Positions 45,654 through 54,434 of a DNA stretch of 64,000 nucleotides are shown in pieces. Below the pieces are notes generated by a model. The model did not search any database and was not told where the DNA came from. It worked only from the letters and a program-made list of their open reading frames with translations. A program made the position numbers and the translations under genes. Each line of letters starts with the position of its first letter. Position 1 is the first letter of the stretch. The DNA is from SMXQ01 sp033720855 (GTDB lineage Bacteria > Pseudomonadota > Alphaproteobacteria > SMXQ01): NCBI GenBank assembly GCA_033720855.1, contig JAWWBR010000003.1, positions 1-64,000 on the forward strand, given 5' to 3'.

Positions 45654-47446
45654 GTCTGATGGGCCTCCTGCCCGCTCGCGGCGGCACCCGAACTCGGCGT
45701 GTTCTGTGGGATGAAGTCGTCGGGCGCGCCGGGAACGCCGTAATCATAGGCCCAACGGTACACCACCGGCAGCTCTGCACCGAAATTGCCGTGCCCCGGC
45801 GGCATTCCGGAGGCCTGCCATTCCAGCGATGCCGCCTTCCACGGATTCTTTTCCGCCACCTTGCCGTGCCTCATGCTCCACATGATGTTGAAGAGGAACA
45901 GCATCTGAGCGGCGCCGACCAATAGCGCCACCACGGTGATAAAGGCATTCAGATCGTGCGCCGAAGCGGGAATGAAGCTGGTCTCTCCCATTTCGAAGTA
46001 CCGCCGCGGCACCCCGAGCAGACCGAGGTAGTGGATCGGCAGGAAGATCGCGTAAGCGCCGATGAAGGTGATCCAGAAATGAATCTGCCCCATTGTCTCA
46101 TCGAGCATCCGGCCGGTCATCAAGGGATACCAATGGTAGATGGCACCGAAGACCACGAGGATCGGCGCGACGCCCATCACCATGTGGAAATGGGCCACAA
46201 CGAACATGGTGTCGGAGAGCGGCACGTCGACCACGACGTTGCCCAGGAACAAACCGGTGATGCCGCCGTTCACGAAGGTGACGATGAAAGCCAGCGCGAA
46301 CAGCATCGGCAAGGTCAGGTTGATGTTTGCCCGCCACAATGTCAGCGTCCAGTTGTAGACCTTGAGCGCCGTGGGCACCGCGATGATCAGGGTCGTGGTG
46401 GCGAAAAAGAAGCCGAACCAGGGGTTCATGCCGCTGACATACATATGGTGGGCCCAGACGATGAAGCTGAGCGCGCCGATGATCACGATCGCCCAGACCA
46501 TCATCCGATACCCGAAAATATGCCGTCGCGCGTGGACGCTCAAGAGATCGGAGACGATGCCGAAGGCCGGCAGGGCAACGATGTAGACCTCGGGATGACC
46601 GAAGAACCAGAACAGATGCTGGAACAGGATCGGGCTGCCGCCGCCGTAGCTCAGCTGTTCCCCGGCCTGAATAATCGTCGGCATGAAGAAGCTGGTGCCG
46701 AGTATCCGGTCCAGCGTCATCATCACCGCGCCCACGAACAGCGCGGGGAACGCCAGCAGGGCCAGGATGGTGGCGACGAAGATGCCCCAAATGGTCAGAG
46801 GCAGGCGCATCAACGTCATCCCCCGGGTCCGGGCCTGCAGCACCGTGACAACGTAATTGAGGCCGCCCATGGTAAAACCGATGATGAACAGCGCCAGCGA
46901 TATCAGCATCAGAATGATGCCGCCTCCGGCCCCGGGATCCGCTCCCGGGGTGCCCGGCAGGATCGCCTGAGGCGGATAGAGGGTCCAGCCGGCGCCGGTC
47001 GGACCGCCGGGCACGAACATGCTGGCGACGAGAATGCCGACGGCCGCCAGATAGACCCAGAAGCTCAACATATTGACGTAGGGGAACACCATGTCCCTGG
47101 CACCGACCATCAGCGGGATCAGGTAATTTCCGAACCCTCCCAGGAATAAGGCCGTCAACAGATAGATCACCATGATCATGCCGTGCATGGTGATAAACTG
47201 GTAATAGTCGGTTGCATCGATGAACGCGAAGCTCTCTGGGAAACCGAGCTGCAGTCGCATCAGCCAAGACATCATCAGCCCGACCAATCCAATGGCAATC
47301 GCCGTGCTGGAGTATTGGATGGCGATCACCTTGGCATCCTGGGAAAAGACGTATTTGGTCCACCAGCTCTTGGCGTGGTAGAGCTCGACGTCTTCGACCT
47401 CTGCGGCCGGAATTTGATCGGTTGTGGTTGGTGTGATATCGGCCAT
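45650..47446 (-). CDS. ctaD: Cytochrome c oxidase subunit I, A1-type haem-copper oxidase
   Basis: The 598-residue catalytic subunit reduces O2 to water and pumps protons. All metal ligands are present: His88 and His421 for haem a, His419 for haem a3, and His284, His333 and His334 for CuB, with Tyr288 cross-linked to His284. GHPEVY carries the A1-type Glu286. Asp118 and Asn125 of the D channel and Lys362 of the K channel are conserved. The C-terminal 60 residues are soluble. It follows subunit II by 83 bases. Confidence 0.96.
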   Translation of the reverse strand: MADITPTTTDQIPAAEVEDVELYHAKSWWTKYVFSQDAKVIAIQYSSTAIAIGLVGLMMSWLMRLQLGFPESFAFIDATDYYQFITMHGMIMVIYLLTALFLGGFGNYLIPLMVGARDMVFPYVNMLSFWVYLAAVGILVASMFVPGGPTGAGWTLYPPQAILPGTPGADPGAGGGIILMLISLALFIIGFTMGGLNYVVTVLQARTRGMTLMRLPLTIWGIFVATILALLAFPALFVGAVMMTLDRILGTSFFMPTIIQAGEQLSYGGGSPILFQHLFWFFGHPEVYIVALPAFGIVSDLLSVHARRHIFGYRMMVWAIVIIGALSFIVWAHHMYVSGMNPWFGFFFATTTLIIAVPTALKVYNWTLTLWRANINLTLPMLFALAFIVTFVNGGITGLFLGNVVVDVPLSDTMFVVAHFHMVMGVAPILVVFGAIYHWYPLMTGRMLDETMGQIHFWITFIGAYAIFLPIHYLGLLGVPRRYFEMGETSFIPASAHDLNAFITVVALLVGAAQMLFLFNIMWSMRHGKVAEKNPWKAASLEWQASGMPPGHGNFGAELPVVYRWAYDYGVPGAPDDFIPQNTPSSGAAASGQEAHQT

Positions 47447-47529
47447 TACGAAGCCCTCTTCACTCTCTCGTCAAAATCTATGTCTCGCCGTCGATCTGGC
47501 GTCCGGTTCTCGGCTGCTGCCGCCTATGG

Positions 47530-48390
47530 TTACTTCGACCCCTCGGCCGCAGCCAAACTCGATTCCTTCTCCGATTGCAGTTCCGCCTCACGGACGAACT
47601 GCGCGAAAGTCTTTTGCTTGGCAAGCCACGCCTGATAGTCGCTCGCGCTGTCGACCACGACCTTGCCGCGCATCGCATGATGGCCGACTCCGCACAGCTC
47701 GAAGCAGAGAATATCGAACTTACCCGTGCGCGTGGGCTTGAGCCAGAAATAGGTCACCATCCCGGGCACCATGTCCATCTTGGCGCGGAATTCCGGCACA
47801 TAGAAATCGTGCAGGACGTCGAGCGACCGCAGCAGGACCTTGACTGGCCTGTCGATGGGGACATGAAGATCGTCGCCGGAAATGAGGAGATCGTCCTGTC
47901 CGTTGGGGTCCTTGGGATTGATGCCAAAGGGGTTCTTATCGTTGACGAACTTGACAGCGGTCGTTCCCAGGGTCCCGTCCTTGCCGGGGAGGCGAAAACT
48001 CCACTGCCATTGCTGCCCCATAACCTCGAACTGATCGGCATCCTCAGGCACGGTGACGTACTGATTCCATACGAACAGGCCAGGGGTCAGCATGCCGATG
48101 ACGCCCAGGGTCGTTAGAGACGTCAGCCACCATTCGAGTTTCTTGTTTTCGGGATTGTATTCGGAGCGGCGCCCTTCCTTATGGGAAAAGCGCAATATGC
48201 AGTAAGCCGAGAATACGATGACGGCGACAAACACGACGCCGGTGATCCAGAAGGTGAGAATTATGGTGTCGTCAATGTATCCCCAGTTGGACGCTATTGG
48301 CGTGAACCACCATGGGCTCCAGAAGTGAAACGCGACCGTGCCGGCGGCCACCAGAAAAAGCATTAGCGCTACGAAGAATCCTTTGTTCAT
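47530..48390 (-). CDS. ctaC: Cytochrome c oxidase subunit II with CuA
   Basis: A 286-residue protein with an N-terminal hydrophobic segment, two membrane helices at about 40-65 and 88-108, and a periplasmic cupredoxin domain. The CuA ligands are complete: His194, Cys229, Glu231, Cys233, His237 and Met240 (CFELCGVGHHAM). This marks electron entry from cytochrome c rather than quinol. It is the first gene of the operon; RBS-like GAGGTAAAGG precedes the ATG. Confidence 0.95.
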   Translation of the reverse strand: MNKGFFVALMLFLVAAGTVAFHFWSPWWFTPIASNWGYIDDTIILTFWITGVVFVAVIVFSAYCILRFSHKEGRRSEYNPENKKLEWWLTSLTTLGVIGMLTPGLFVWNQYVTVPEDADQFEVMGQQWQWSFRLPGKDGTLGTTAVKFVNDKNPFGINPKDPNGQDDLLISGDDLHVPIDRPVKVLLRSLDVLHDFYVPEFRAKMDMVPGMVTYFWLKPTRTGKFDILCFELCGVGHHAMRGKVVVDSASDYQAWLAKQKTFAQFVREAELQSEKESSLAAAEGSK

Positions 48391-49093
48391 CCTTTACCTC
48401 TACAAGCCCTGGGCAAGCATCGCAACGGCGGACGTTTCAATGCGCCCCGATCCTGCACCGTTTCGAAAAACGCAGCCCGCAACACGGATGAGCGGACATG
48501 CCCCCTGACGGTATCGCCAGCGTTCGCATGACACAAAAAAGTCCTACCCCGAAAAATGAAGAAACCGCCCCCACAAACCCCACTGCCGAGCCCATCGATA
48601 GGCTGCTCAACTTCTCGCTCCCCGTCCTGCGAAACATTCATCGCGACCCGCACGCAGCCGCGGATTGGTCGGGGCGAATTCAACGCCCACGGTCCGCGTC
48701 TAAACGCACGTTGGGTCATGGAATTAACATACCGAAACCATGATTGCGAGGAATTTTCGAAAACCTGACACACCCGCGAAAATGTCGTCGATTTGCGCCT
48801 CCATCGGCTGGCCTCACGGGCCTGGAGGAGAACATCGCAAGCCCGAGATCCGCCCCAGTTCGAAAGACCACGCATGGTTTGTGTGTACAGGTACCCCAGA
48901 ATGAGAGAGAATATTTTTAACGATCGATCGTATCACCAACGATAATCGACTGAAAAAAACAGTCATATCTGAGAGGCGAATTATTCGGGCTAAAAAACAA
49001 AGCTTACGGTCGAACATCTCTCGCGGACATGCCGGTCTGCGGTATTTGGCTGTTGAGAACTGGCTCGAGTCCGAAAACTGAGGAGGCGAAACC
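48391..49093. other. 703-bp gene-free region between ctaC and the DUF2189 gene
   Basis: I see no protein family on either strand. Short frames exist, but none has a convincing start site or family likeness. The part nearest ctaC should hold the oxidase promoter. The part at 48900-48985 is AT-rich and contains the palindrome CGATCGATCG (48921-48930) and GACTG-A7-CAGTC (48948-48964). No FNR box (TTGAT-N4-ATCAA) or clear -35/-10 pair was found. Confidence 0.6.
49079..49086 (+). promoter_or_regulatory. Strong Shine-Dalgarno deciding the GTG start at 49094
   Basis: TGAGGAGG lies seven bases before the GTG of the DUF2189 gene and fixes that start over later in-frame ATGs. Confidence 0.7.
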
Positions 49094-49894
49094 GTGTCCA
49101 ATGATAAGGCGTTTGCCGATCGCGCTACCGTCGACGTGCCCAGCGACGAACCAAAGGTCCGCAAGATCGGCATCCATGACCTGATCGATGTTTTGGCCAA
49201 AGGTTTCGACGATTTCAAGGCTAAGCCCAGTCATCTTGTCTTGTGCGTCATGATTTACCCCGTGGTGGTTTTCGTCATCGCCAAGATCGACGCGGGGCAT
49301 GAGATCCTCCCGCTGATCTGGCCGCTATTCTCGGGGGTTGCACTGGTGGGGCCCCTGCTCGCCATGGGGCTTTACGAAATGAGCCGTCGGCGTGAGCAGG
49401 GATTGGAGGTGTCCTTGAAGGATGGGTTCCGGGTTTTGCGCTCACCCTCTCTCGGCGCCATCCTGATCCTCAGCTTGGTGATGATCGCGATCTTCCTGGC
49501 TTGGCTGCGGACGGCGCTGGCAATTTACGACTGGGTCTTCAGCGGCGGCGAAGCGGTGGAGATCGGCGATTTCATTCAACAGGTCCTCTACACGGCCAAA
49601 GGCACGGAATTGATCATCATCGGCACGGCTGTCGGTTTCGGCTTTGCCGTAATGGTGTTGTGCCTCAGCGCGGTGTCCTTTCCCCTGTTGCTGGACCGCA
49701 AGGTCGGCGCCCTGACCGCGGCCAAAACCTCGGTCCGCGTGGTCCTCGCCAACCCCGTCACCATGGCGGTCTGGGGTATCATCATCGCGGCGCTGTTACT
49801 GGTCGGATCTTTGCCGCTATTCGTCGGACTGGCCGTGGCCATACCCGTGCTCGGTCATTCGACTTGGCACCTTTACCGCAAGACCGTCGAGTAA
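49094..49894 (+). CDS. DUF2189 family integral membrane protein
   Basis: A 266-residue protein with a hydrophilic N-terminus (~45 residues, VRKIGIHDLIDVLAKGFDDFKAKPSHL) followed by six hydrophobic helices. I recognise the DUF2189 family (COG5473), of unknown function, often found near respiratory-oxidase genes in alphaproteobacteria as I recall. The GTG start is supported by GAGGAGG. The stop is three bases before the convergent stop of the M29-like gene. Confidence 0.85.
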   Translation: MSNDKAFADRATVDVPSDEPKVRKIGIHDLIDVLAKGFDDFKAKPSHLVLCVMIYPVVVFVIAKIDAGHEILPLIWPLFSGVALVGPLLAMGLYEMSRRREQGLEVSLKDGFRVLRSPSLGAILILSLVMIAIFLAWLRTALAIYDWVFSGGEAVEIGDFIQQVLYTAKGTELIIIGTAVGFGFAVMVLCLSAVSFPLLLDRKVGALTAAKTSVRVVLANPVTMAVWGIIIAALLLVGSLPLFVGLAVAIPVLGHSTWHLYRKTVE

Positions 49895-49897
49895 GCT

Positions 49898-51100
49898 CTA
49901 AGCGACACCTTGAACCTGGGATTGCCAGGAAATCCCTCCCAGCCCCGGCAGATTTGGGGTTCGCCCTGCAACTTCCAGCACCCTGGGGTGGTCGAGAACG
50001 GCCATGCGCTCGCCATCGTGGACCTTGCGGCCACCGATGGTCAGGGTACCGCCGCGAATTTCGCAAGCCGTATGCAGGTTGTAGGGGAAATCCTTGTCGC
50101 GCCCCCCCTGCCCCAAATGGATGTGCAGACTAGAGGGATGGAAAGAGGCGATGAATTCGCGGTAGTCCTCGTCGGCACATTCCGACGGTGAGATCAAGGC
50201 AGAGGGGTGCACGCCGCCGTGCGGTGCCCGCATCTCATAGGCATGATCCTCGCCGATGGAGTTGGCGAGCGCCGCCAGGAAAGCGCGCAGGGTGTCGGCC
50301 TCTGCACCCCCTTCGACCTTGACTATATGGGTGTCCTTCACCGTGACCGTGACCGGTTCGCTGAAATGTGGCGGCACCCCGATGTTATGGGCCCAGACGG
50401 GCATCATGCGGTCGAAAATGTAAATTCCCTCGCAGTCCACCGGGTTGACGGCGGGATATATGCCATCGGGAAAGGGGCGGTAGAAGCCGTCCCGGCGCCA
50501 ATACACATAGGTGGGCCGGGTCTTCGGGCCGGGACCGACTTTGCCCGTCAGGTGGGTCCCGTTGGGATGAGTCAGCTCCCATGGCTCGCCGGCGACGACC
50601 AGCTCCCCCATGCGGTAGCGGATTTCGGCAATCAGGTCATGGGGGGTACGCGCCCAATCGGTCATCAACAGCGATGCCGTCGTCGCCATGTTGCGGACCA
50701 TGGGCAATTCGTACTCGCGCAATGTTTCCGGCAGTTCCTTCAGATGCTCTTCGGAGGACAGATCGAATACATGGCTGATCAGGATATCCGCTTCTTTCAT
50801 GGCCGCCTTGACATCGCCCGGGATGCGCCAAACCGTCTCCCTGGTGGCGATGTCGGGCCAGATCAGCTGCGGTCTGTCCGGCATATCCACCCACATCACC
50901 TTGGCGTCCGCGCCACGCTTGCGAACGCCGTCCGCAATCCACCCGACCGTGGCCTGATCGACGATGTTGGCGCCACCGTTGAGGCCGTCATTGGCGGCCA
51001 AGATCAGGACGTTCTGGCCAGCCTGGATGCAGGCGCAGTTATCCAGAAGATCATTGACCGCGGTGGCGGCCTTGTCCGGGATGTCAGGCAAGTCGTTCAC
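49898..51100 (-). CDS. M29 aminopeptidase / NicX-like dioxygenase superfamily protein
   Basis: A 400-residue protein that I place in the group shared by M29 aminopeptidases (aminopeptidase T) and 2,5-dihydroxypyridine 5,6-dioxygenase NicX. The N-terminal half is an alpha/beta domain (AGQNVLILAANDGL, AMKEADILISHVF, TASLLMTDWARTPHDLIAEI). The C-terminal half has a beta-rich metal-site region with His286, His294, His298, His326, His328 and His343. The His-x-Asp pair expected near the end reads H343-T-A. The gene is last of a three-gene run on this strand, 69 bases after the SDR. It could be a peptidase, a ring-cleaving dioxygenase or something new. Confidence 0.65.
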   Translation of the reverse strand: MNDLPDIPDKAATAVNDLLDNCACIQAGQNVLILAANDGLNGGANIVDQATVGWIADGVRKRGADAKVMWVDMPDRPQLIWPDIATRETVWRIPGDVKAAMKEADILISHVFDLSSEEHLKELPETLREYELPMVRNMATTASLLMTDWARTPHDLIAEIRYRMGELVVAGEPWELTHPNGTHLTGKVGPGPKTRPTYVYWRRDGFYRPFPDGIYPAVNPVDCEGIYIFDRMMPVWAHNIGVPPHFSEPVTVTVKDTHIVKVEGGAEADTLRAFLAALANSIGEDHAYEMRAPHGGVHPSALISPSECADEDYREFIASFHPSSLHIHLGQGGRDKDFPYNLHTACEIRGGTLTIGGRKVHDGERMAVLDHPRVLEVAGRTPNLPGLGGISWQSQVQGVA

Positions 51101-51169
51101 GGTGTCCTCCCAGATCCTAGTCCTTGTCTAGCTATCCCGCCGCCCGCTTCGGAGGCCGCCGCGATCGCA

Positions 51170-51943
51170 TCACCGGCGTGTACGGCCCGCGGTCGCCCCG
51201 CCGTCCAAAACGATCACGGCACCCGTCAGATAGCCCGCCGCCTCGGACGCCAGATACGACACCATATGGGCGACATCGGCGGTGGTGCCCCGGCGGCCGA
51301 TGGGGATGTTTTCGGGTGGGGATTGTTCCTCCGACGCGCTCCCCGGCCGGTGACGGATGGACCCGGGCGCGATGCAGTTGACGGTAATACCGTAGGGTCC
51401 CGCCTCCACGGCGAGGACCTTGGTCAGCATCGCCACCGCCGCCTTCGAGGCCGCATAGGCGCCGCCCGTTGCATAGGGCGAAAGGCCGCTGATGGAGCCG
51501 ATATTGACGATGGCGCCACGACCATGCTGTTTCATATAAGGGAGCGCACGTTGACTGCAGAGCATGGTCCCCTCGACATTGACGCGGAAGGTTTCGCGCC
51601 ATGTACCCGGGTCGTGGTCTTCGATCAATTCGAGCGGGTGAACGGCGGCGTTATTGCACAGGAGGTCCAATCGGCCAAAGGTTTCAACGGCACTGTCGAT
51701 GGCATGGCGCGCCCCGTCTTCGCTGCCGATGTCGGCCTCCACGAAACGCAATCTCCCGGTTTCGTCGCCTGCCGCCGATGCCGCCGAGCACGCACCTCCG
51801 TCCCTATCGGCGGCGACGACCGACATCCCCTCGCCGGCCAAGTGCCGGGCGATGGCATATCCGATGCCGCTGGCGCCTCCGGTGACGACGGCAACACGCG
51901 AGGTTTCAGCCAATACCACGTCCTCCGGCCCGTCCGCGAACAC
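51170..51943 (-). CDS. Short-chain dehydrogenase/reductase of the PqqC-like cassette
   Basis: A 257-residue classical SDR with TGGASGIGYAIA, CNNAAVHPLELI (NNAA instead of NNAG), Ser in NIGSISGLSPYATGG and YAASKAAVAML. The C-terminus ends LTGAVIVLDGGATAGRTRR. The GTG start at 51943 directly abuts the TGA stop of the upstream gene; a TTG at 51913 is the alternative. Such contact argues for coupled translation with the PqqC-like protein. Substrate unknown. Confidence 0.85.
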   Translation of the reverse strand: MFADGPEDVVLAETSRVAVVTGGASGIGYAIARHLAGEGMSVVAADRDGGACSAASAAGDETGRLRFVEADIGSEDGARHAIDSAVETFGRLDLLCNNAAVHPLELIEDHDPGTWRETFRVNVEGTMLCSQRALPYMKQHGRGAIVNIGSISGLSPYATGGAYAASKAAVAMLTKVLAVEAGPYGITVNCIAPGSIRHRPGSASEEQSPPENIPIGRRGTTADVAHMVSYLASEAAGYLTGAVIVLDGGATAGRTRR

Positions 51944-52729
51944 TCAAGCCGCCAGCACCGGCTCGGGTCTTGGCTGACGTTTGTCGATCGAAGGCGGAAT
52001 AAGGCCCGAGGCCTCGAAACACCACACGCCGACCTGGTCAGACCAAATGCGGTTGACCTCCTGCCTTTCCCGCATCGCCGCCAAACAGGAATCCTGCTTC
52101 TCCCTTGTGTCGGCAAACTGGTCCAAAAAATCGAGCGGCGCATCTCCATGACCGCCTTCGCCGCCGTCGGCGGCGTCCGCCGAGTCCCAATGCGCCAAAG
52201 CCGTTTCGGAAAGCCCCAGGGAGGCAAAGGTGTCTCGCGAGGTGCGGGCCCGCTCGCCGACGCGCTCGATCATCGCCTTGCCGCGGGCGACCTCGTTGCC
52301 GGCGATGGCCGCGAAGGCTTCGAGCCACGGCTTGGTTCGGCTCACCCAATCGCAGTATGCGATTCGCATCTTGGTGACGGGGGCGCCGGTATAAGCAAGA
52401 ACAAATTCTCTCTCGGCACCCAGTTCGTCGACGAAGTCGACCAGGCTCTCGTAGTGGCCGGTGGGGATCGTGGGGTCCTTGACCTCCTCCACGAACATAT
52501 TTTCGATCAGGTATTTGCGCACCTCGAGGTGAGGGCAGTTGCCCGTGATATTGGCCAACCAGCGGGGAAAATTCGCCGCGAACACGCAGTGCTCCAAGCC
52601 GTACACCAATGCCCCTTCACGCGTGAGATGATTGCGCAAAAAATCCTCGAGGATCGTCGGCGTATCCCATCGCATTTCCTGCAAAAGATCGAGAATGGCC
52701 TCCCTGAATTGCTCGGACGTTCGTGTCAT
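51944..52729 (-). CDS. PqqC/CADD-like haem-oxygenase-fold protein
   Basis: A 261-residue helical protein resembling the PqqC, TenA and CADD group (haem-oxygenase-like diiron oxidases and oxygenases). The stretch HLTREGALVYGLEH...NCPHLEVRKYLIENMFVEEV aligns by eye with the N-terminal half of PqqC (ATREQ...NCPDREIRRE). Later come TGHYESLVDFVDELG and a C-terminal helix with QEVNRIWSDQVGVW. Glu and His residues that could bind metal are present, but ligand assignment needs an alignment. I took the ATG at 52729 with GGGAG eight bases upstream; the ATG at 52744 touches its AAAGG. It is first of the cassette. Confidence 0.7.
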   Translation of the reverse strand: MTRTSEQFREAILDLLQEMRWDTPTILEDFLRNHLTREGALVYGLEHCVFAANFPRWLANITGNCPHLEVRKYLIENMFVEEVKDPTIPTGHYESLVDFVDELGAEREFVLAYTGAPVTKMRIAYCDWVSRTKPWLEAFAAIAGNEVARGKAMIERVGERARTSRDTFASLGLSETALAHWDSADAADGGEGGHGDAPLDFLDQFADTREKQDSCLAAMRERQEVNRIWSDQVGVWCFEASGLIPPSIDKRQPRPEPVLAA

Positions 52730-52931
52730 CGCACCGTCTCCCATCCTTTGTTCCCGAGTTTACCGGGCGTTGCCGATCAGGGTACGGCAAGGAGCGGCCA
52801 CCGCACAACGGTGTTGGCAATATGGTTGCTGGCACCCAGCCGGATGCGACGCCGGGGGCACCTGGAGCGGTGCGGATATGAGTCGCGACCGCCCCGGTCG
52901 GATCGATGAGTGTTAGGGATTGTGGCGGCGT

Positions 52932-54434
52932 TCAGGCGCTCTGGCGCATCAAAGCCGCCAAAGCCTCTTCCGGCTTCGGGGTCTTCGGCTGGGTGGCCTC
53001 GCTCTTGACGAAGAGGTTGAGCATCGCATCGCGAACGTTGTCCGGCGTGAACTGCGGCGAAATTCCCTCGAACTTACATGCCGACAGCACTTGCGAAACG
53101 ATGAACTGCGGGTGGAAATAAGCCAGCGGCGCATCATTGGCCCGAATTTCGTCCAACACCTGCTGATAGATCTCTTCGCTAAGCTCGATGCCTTCCTTAT
53201 TCGAGACATCCTCAAACACCTTGCGGAAGAGTTCCTCCGAAGGCTCCACGGTCTCCAGCTTGTACGTGATGCGGCGCAGGAATGCGGGGTCCATCAGGTC
53301 GTTGGGATGCATATTGGTGGAGAAGATCACCAGTTCGTCGAAGGGAATCTGGAAAGACTTACCGGTGTGCAGATTCAGGTAATCCACCCGATCGTTCAAG
53401 GGCATGATCCAGCGGTTGAGAATGTGCTCCGGCTCCACTCTCTGACGACCGAAATCGTCGATCAGGAAGACGCCGTTCAATGCCTTGATCTGTAACGGCG
53501 CCTCATAGAACTTGGAAATCTCGCTGAACTGGAGGTCGAGCATATCGAGCGTCAACTCTCCCCCGGTCACCACCATCGGCCTGTGACACGGAACCCAGCG
53601 CTTGTCCATCACTTCACGGTGAAGGGTGGGCCGGGAATCCACCCCGGCCGCGGCGTCGCTGATCGGCTTGTGAACACTGGGATCGAAAACCTTGATGATC
53701 TGGCCGTCGACCTCGAAACAATGGGGGATATAGACGACGTTGCGGAACATTTCGGCGATGATCTGTGCGACCGTCGTCTTGCCATTGCCTGCCGGCCCAT
53801 AAATCAGAATCGCGGTTCCGGAATTGATCGCCGGCCCGAGGCGATTGATAAAGCGATCCGGGATGACGAGGTGCTTGAAAGCCTCCCGGATGTCATCCAA
53901 ATTCACCCACTCATTGGTAACACGCTGCAGAGCGACGCGCTCCTGATACGCCTCCAGGCTCACCGGCGCCGGGCCGAAATACTGACATTGATCCAGCGAT
54001 TCGTTGGCCCAGTCGCGTCCCAGGCTGGTGAGCTGATACCGCATCTCCGAAAACAGGGTGCTCGCCGAATCGGCTTGCCCCACGATTTCGGCCATTTTTC
54101 GCTCCACCGCATCTTGCAGCAGCTCGTTGACCAACGCGTTGGGAAGCCGCATCGCTTCCGACATCTGTGATGGTGTTTCGAAATTCTCCGTGTGCATGCC
54201 CTTGATCATGAGCTGCAGCAACATCATGGGATCAACGTCGATTTCACTGAGATTGCGTGGCGCTTCGGGGGTCTCGCCCAGGACGGCGTTTATATCGTCC
54301 TCGCTGATGACGCCAAGGGCCACGAGACAATCGCCAAAGCGCCCTCCGTTCTCGTGCTGATATTTCAATCCCTGCTCAATATCGGCAGGCGTAACCAAGC
54401 CCTTGGCTACCAAAATGTCGCCCAATAACAGCAT
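52932..54434 (-). CDS. AAA+ ATPase with MshEN-like N-terminal domain
   Basis: A 500-residue soluble protein. Residues 1-53 hold two copies of the pattern seen in MshEN c-di-GMP-binding domains: LLGDILVAKGLVTPADIEQGL and RFGDCLVALGVISEDDI; the Arg of the motif is kept only in the second. Residues ~75-120 look like a winged helix (TPSQMSEAMRLPNALVNELL). The AAA+ domain has Walker A GPAGNGKT (213-220), Walker B FLIDD (323-327), sensor STN (372-374) and FLRR (386-388 region). ATG at 54434 has AAAGGA upstream. It lies upstream of the PqqC-like cassette on the same strand. Role unknown; pilus or stress chaperone functions are guesses. Confidence 0.75.
   Translation of the reverse strand: MLLLGDILVAKGLVTPADIEQGLKYQHENGGRFGDCLVALGVISEDDINAVLGETPEAPRNLSEIDVDPMMLLQLMIKGMHTENFETPSQMSEAMRLPNALVNELLQDAVERKMAEIVGQADSASTLFSEMRYQLTSLGRDWANESLDQCQYFGPAPVSLEAYQERVALQRVTNEWVNLDDIREAFKHLVIPDRFINRLGPAINSGTAILIYGPAGNGKTTVAQIIAEMFRNVVYIPHCFEVDGQIIKVFDPSVHKPISDAAAGVDSRPTLHREVMDKRWVPCHRPMVVTGGELTLDMLDLQFSEISKFYEAPLQIKALNGVFLIDDFGRQRVEPEHILNRWIMPLNDRVDYLNLHTGKSFQIPFDELVIFSTNMHPNDLMDPAFLRRITYKLETVEPSEELFRKVFEDVSNKEGIELSEEIYQQVLDEIRANDAPLAYFHPQFIVSQVLSACKFEGISPQFTPDNVRDAMLNLFVKSEATQPKTPKPEEALAALMRQSA

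Noticed and set aside
48528..48743. Short plus-strand frame starting MTQKSPTPKNEET.
   Set aside because: No ribosome binding site and no recognisable family; kept as unsupported.
48387..48875. Minus-strand frame of 162 codons upstream of ctaC.
   Set aside because: No family likeness, composition rich in Arg, Ser and Cys, and it covers the expected ctaC promoter region.
50207..52909. A 900-residue open frame on the plus strand.
   Set aside because: It is antisense to the M29-like, SDR and PqqC-like genes, which have clear family motifs; the frame has no family likeness and an odd His/Arg/Gly-rich composition.
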